A stretch of 5,283 nucleotides of DNA from an uncultured Bacteroidales bacterium (GTDB lineage Bacteria > Bacteroidota > Bacteroidia > Bacteroidales > F082), in NCBI GenBank assembly GCA_946410535.1, contig CAMKAR010000168.1, positions 1 to 5,283 of the forward strand, given 5' to 3'. Positions 4,190 through 5,283 of the stretch are shown here, one piece after another. The translations under genes and the position numbers were made by a program. Under the pieces are notes generated by a model. That model worked only from the letters and a program-made list of their open reading frames with translations. It ran no database searches and was not told the origin of the DNA. How positions within the stretch are numbered: the first letter of the stretch is position 1; each line of letters starts with the position of its first letter.

Positions 4190-5283
4190 GTTTCATCGAT
4201 CGTCCTGGCAATTTTTTCGATGTTCAAGCTACGCGCCGAGGCATCGATGATGTCCTTGTAAATGCCGCCTTTCTTGTAGATTTCATCGGGGTCGCCCGAC
4301 TCTTCCACCCTGCCGGTCTGGAGGGCGTAGATGTAATCGGCGTCGATGATTTGGGAGATGCTGTGGGAGATGATGATGACGGTACGGTCCTTCTTGATGG
4401 CGTCGATGCTGTTCTTGATCTGCTCGGTGGCGATGGCGTCCAACGAGGCCGTGGGCTCGTCGAGGAAGATGATGGGCGGGTTCTTGAGGAACATGCGGGC
4501 GATGGCCACGCGCTGTTGCTGCCCCCCGGACAGGTCGGCGGCGTTGTTCTGGAACTGCTTGGGCAACTCCATCACCTGATCATAGAGATGCGACTTCTTG
4601 GCGGCTTCCACCACCTCTTCATGGGTGGCGTTGGGATTGCCATAGAGGATGTTCTCCTCGATGGTGCCATCGAAGATGTGGTTCTTTTGAAGCACCAAAC
4701 CGATGTTCTCACGCAAAAACTGGGTATCGTATTCACGGAGATCCACCCCATCGAGCAAGATACGGCCCACCTGCGGCTCGTAGAACTTGTCGAGCAGGTT
4801 GACGATGGTGCTCTTGCCGGCACCCGAGAGCCCGACCAAGGCGGTGATCTTCCCCGGGTCGATGGTCATGTTCACGTCGAACAAGGCCTGGTTGCCATTG
4901 GGATAGGTGAAGTCAACATGCTGTATCTCGAACTTGCCATGGATCTTCTCTGGCTTGTAGCTGCCCGAAGGCTCGACTTCCTTCTCGGAGTTAAGGATGC
5001 CGAAGAAGCCCTCGGCGTAAATCAAGGCGTCGTTGACATCGTCGAAGATACGCTGCAGCTGGGTGATGGGGGCGATGACGTTGCTAAACAGCATGACGTG
5101 ATACATGATCTTACCGATGGTCATGCCAGGATAGCCCGCAAGGACGAGGTAGGCGGTGAGGATGATGACCAATACCGTGCCCACCTGCCGCACGAAGCTT
5201 TTGACACCATTGTAATAAAACGCCACACGACGGGTTTTCATCTGGTTCTCAGTGACCTGGTTCTGGATATCGAGCTGTTTCTG
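4180..5283 (-). CDS. ABC exporter, fused permease and ATPase, 5' end beyond the window
   Basis: The frame is open to the window edge (QKQLDIQNQVTENQ precedes the first internal Met), so the ATG at 5241 is not the true start; 367 residues are visible. Residues about 31-50 and 55-75 are the last two helices of a type I exporter domain. A complete nucleotide-binding domain follows: GLSGAGKST (Walker A, 151-159), Gln199 of the Q-loop, LSGGQ (251-255), IIFLDE (Walker B, 271-276), SLD (280-282) and His307 of the H-loop. It should act as a dimer in the inner membrane and export a lipid, drug or peptide; the substrate is not evident. All catalytic residues are present. The gene is more GC-rich than the ATPase gene and is separated from the RiPP operon by genes on the other strand, so it is unlikely to be the peptide's dedicated exporter. 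Confidence 0.9.
   Translation of the reverse strand, partial: QKQLDIQNQVTENQMKTRRVAFYYNGVKSFVRQVGTVLVIILTAYLVLAGYPGMTIGKIMYHVMLFSNVIAPITQLQRIFDDVNDALIYAEGFFGILNSEKEVEPSGSYKPEKIHGKFEIQHVDFTYPNGNQALFDVNMTIDPGKITALVGLSGAGKSTIVNLLDKFYEPQVGRILLDGVDLREYDTQFLRENIGLVLQKNHIFDGTIEENILYGNPNATHEEVVEAAKKSHLYDQVMELPKQFQNNAADLSGGQQQRVAIARMFLKNPPIIFLDEPTASLDAIATEQIKNSIDAIKKDRTVIIISHSISQIIDADYIYALQTGRVEESGDPDEIYKKGGIYKDIIDASARSLNIEKIARTIDETNG

Noticed and set aside
4180..5283. The ABC exporter as the dedicated exporter of the RiPP
   Set aside because: It lacks a visible peptidase domain (its N-terminus is outside the window), is 1.6 kb away from the RiPP promoter beyond genes of another strand, and its base composition differs. 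The link cannot be supported.

Overview
This window most likely comes from a member of the Bacteroidota (Bacteroides/Prevotella-like). The main evidence is two promoters that fit the unusual consensus of that phylum, TTTG-N19-TAnnTTTG: one at 2508-2538 on the minus strand and one at 2685-2715 on the plus strand. Ribosome binding sites are weak, and the small Xre-like regulator resembles a type common in these bacteria. No RNA gene, CRISPR array or transposase was seen.

Region 1 (1-2538, minus strand) looks like one operon for a ribosomally made, modified peptide (RiPP). In transcription order it has a promoter (2508-2538), a 101-residue membrane protein (2162-2467), a 520-residue radical SAM/SPASM peptide maturase with a probable N-terminal peptide-recognition domain (546-2108), and a 36-codon precursor peptide with two cysteines that starts only 11 bases after the maturase stop (424-534). 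Two adjacent perfect hairpins (365-410) follow. Then come a 72-residue protein of unknown function (122-340) and, 4 bases further on, the first 39 codons of another unrecognised gene that leaves the window. The maturase probably binds the N-terminal leader of the precursor and installs one or more crosslinks in its C-terminal half. The export, protease and immunity genes are not identifiable; the membrane protein and the two unknown genes are the only local candidates.

Region 2 (2539-2738) is an AT-rich divergent intergenic region. It carries a 45-bp interrupted dyad centred at 2586, a 16-bp sequence that recurs inverted beside the small regulator gene, and a set of direct and inverted repeats around the promoter of the next gene.

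Region 3 (2739-3866, plus strand) encodes a 375-residue P-loop ATPase of the archaeal-type AAA/STAND-like group. It ends 4 bases from a convergent minus-strand gene for a small Xre/Cro-like HTH protein (3871-4125), which has its own -7 box.

Region 4 (4180-5283, minus strand) is the C-terminal part of a type I ABC exporter (last transmembrane helices plus a complete nucleotide-binding domain). It is visibly richer in GC than the ATPase region and looks like ordinary chromosome flanking the accessory genes.
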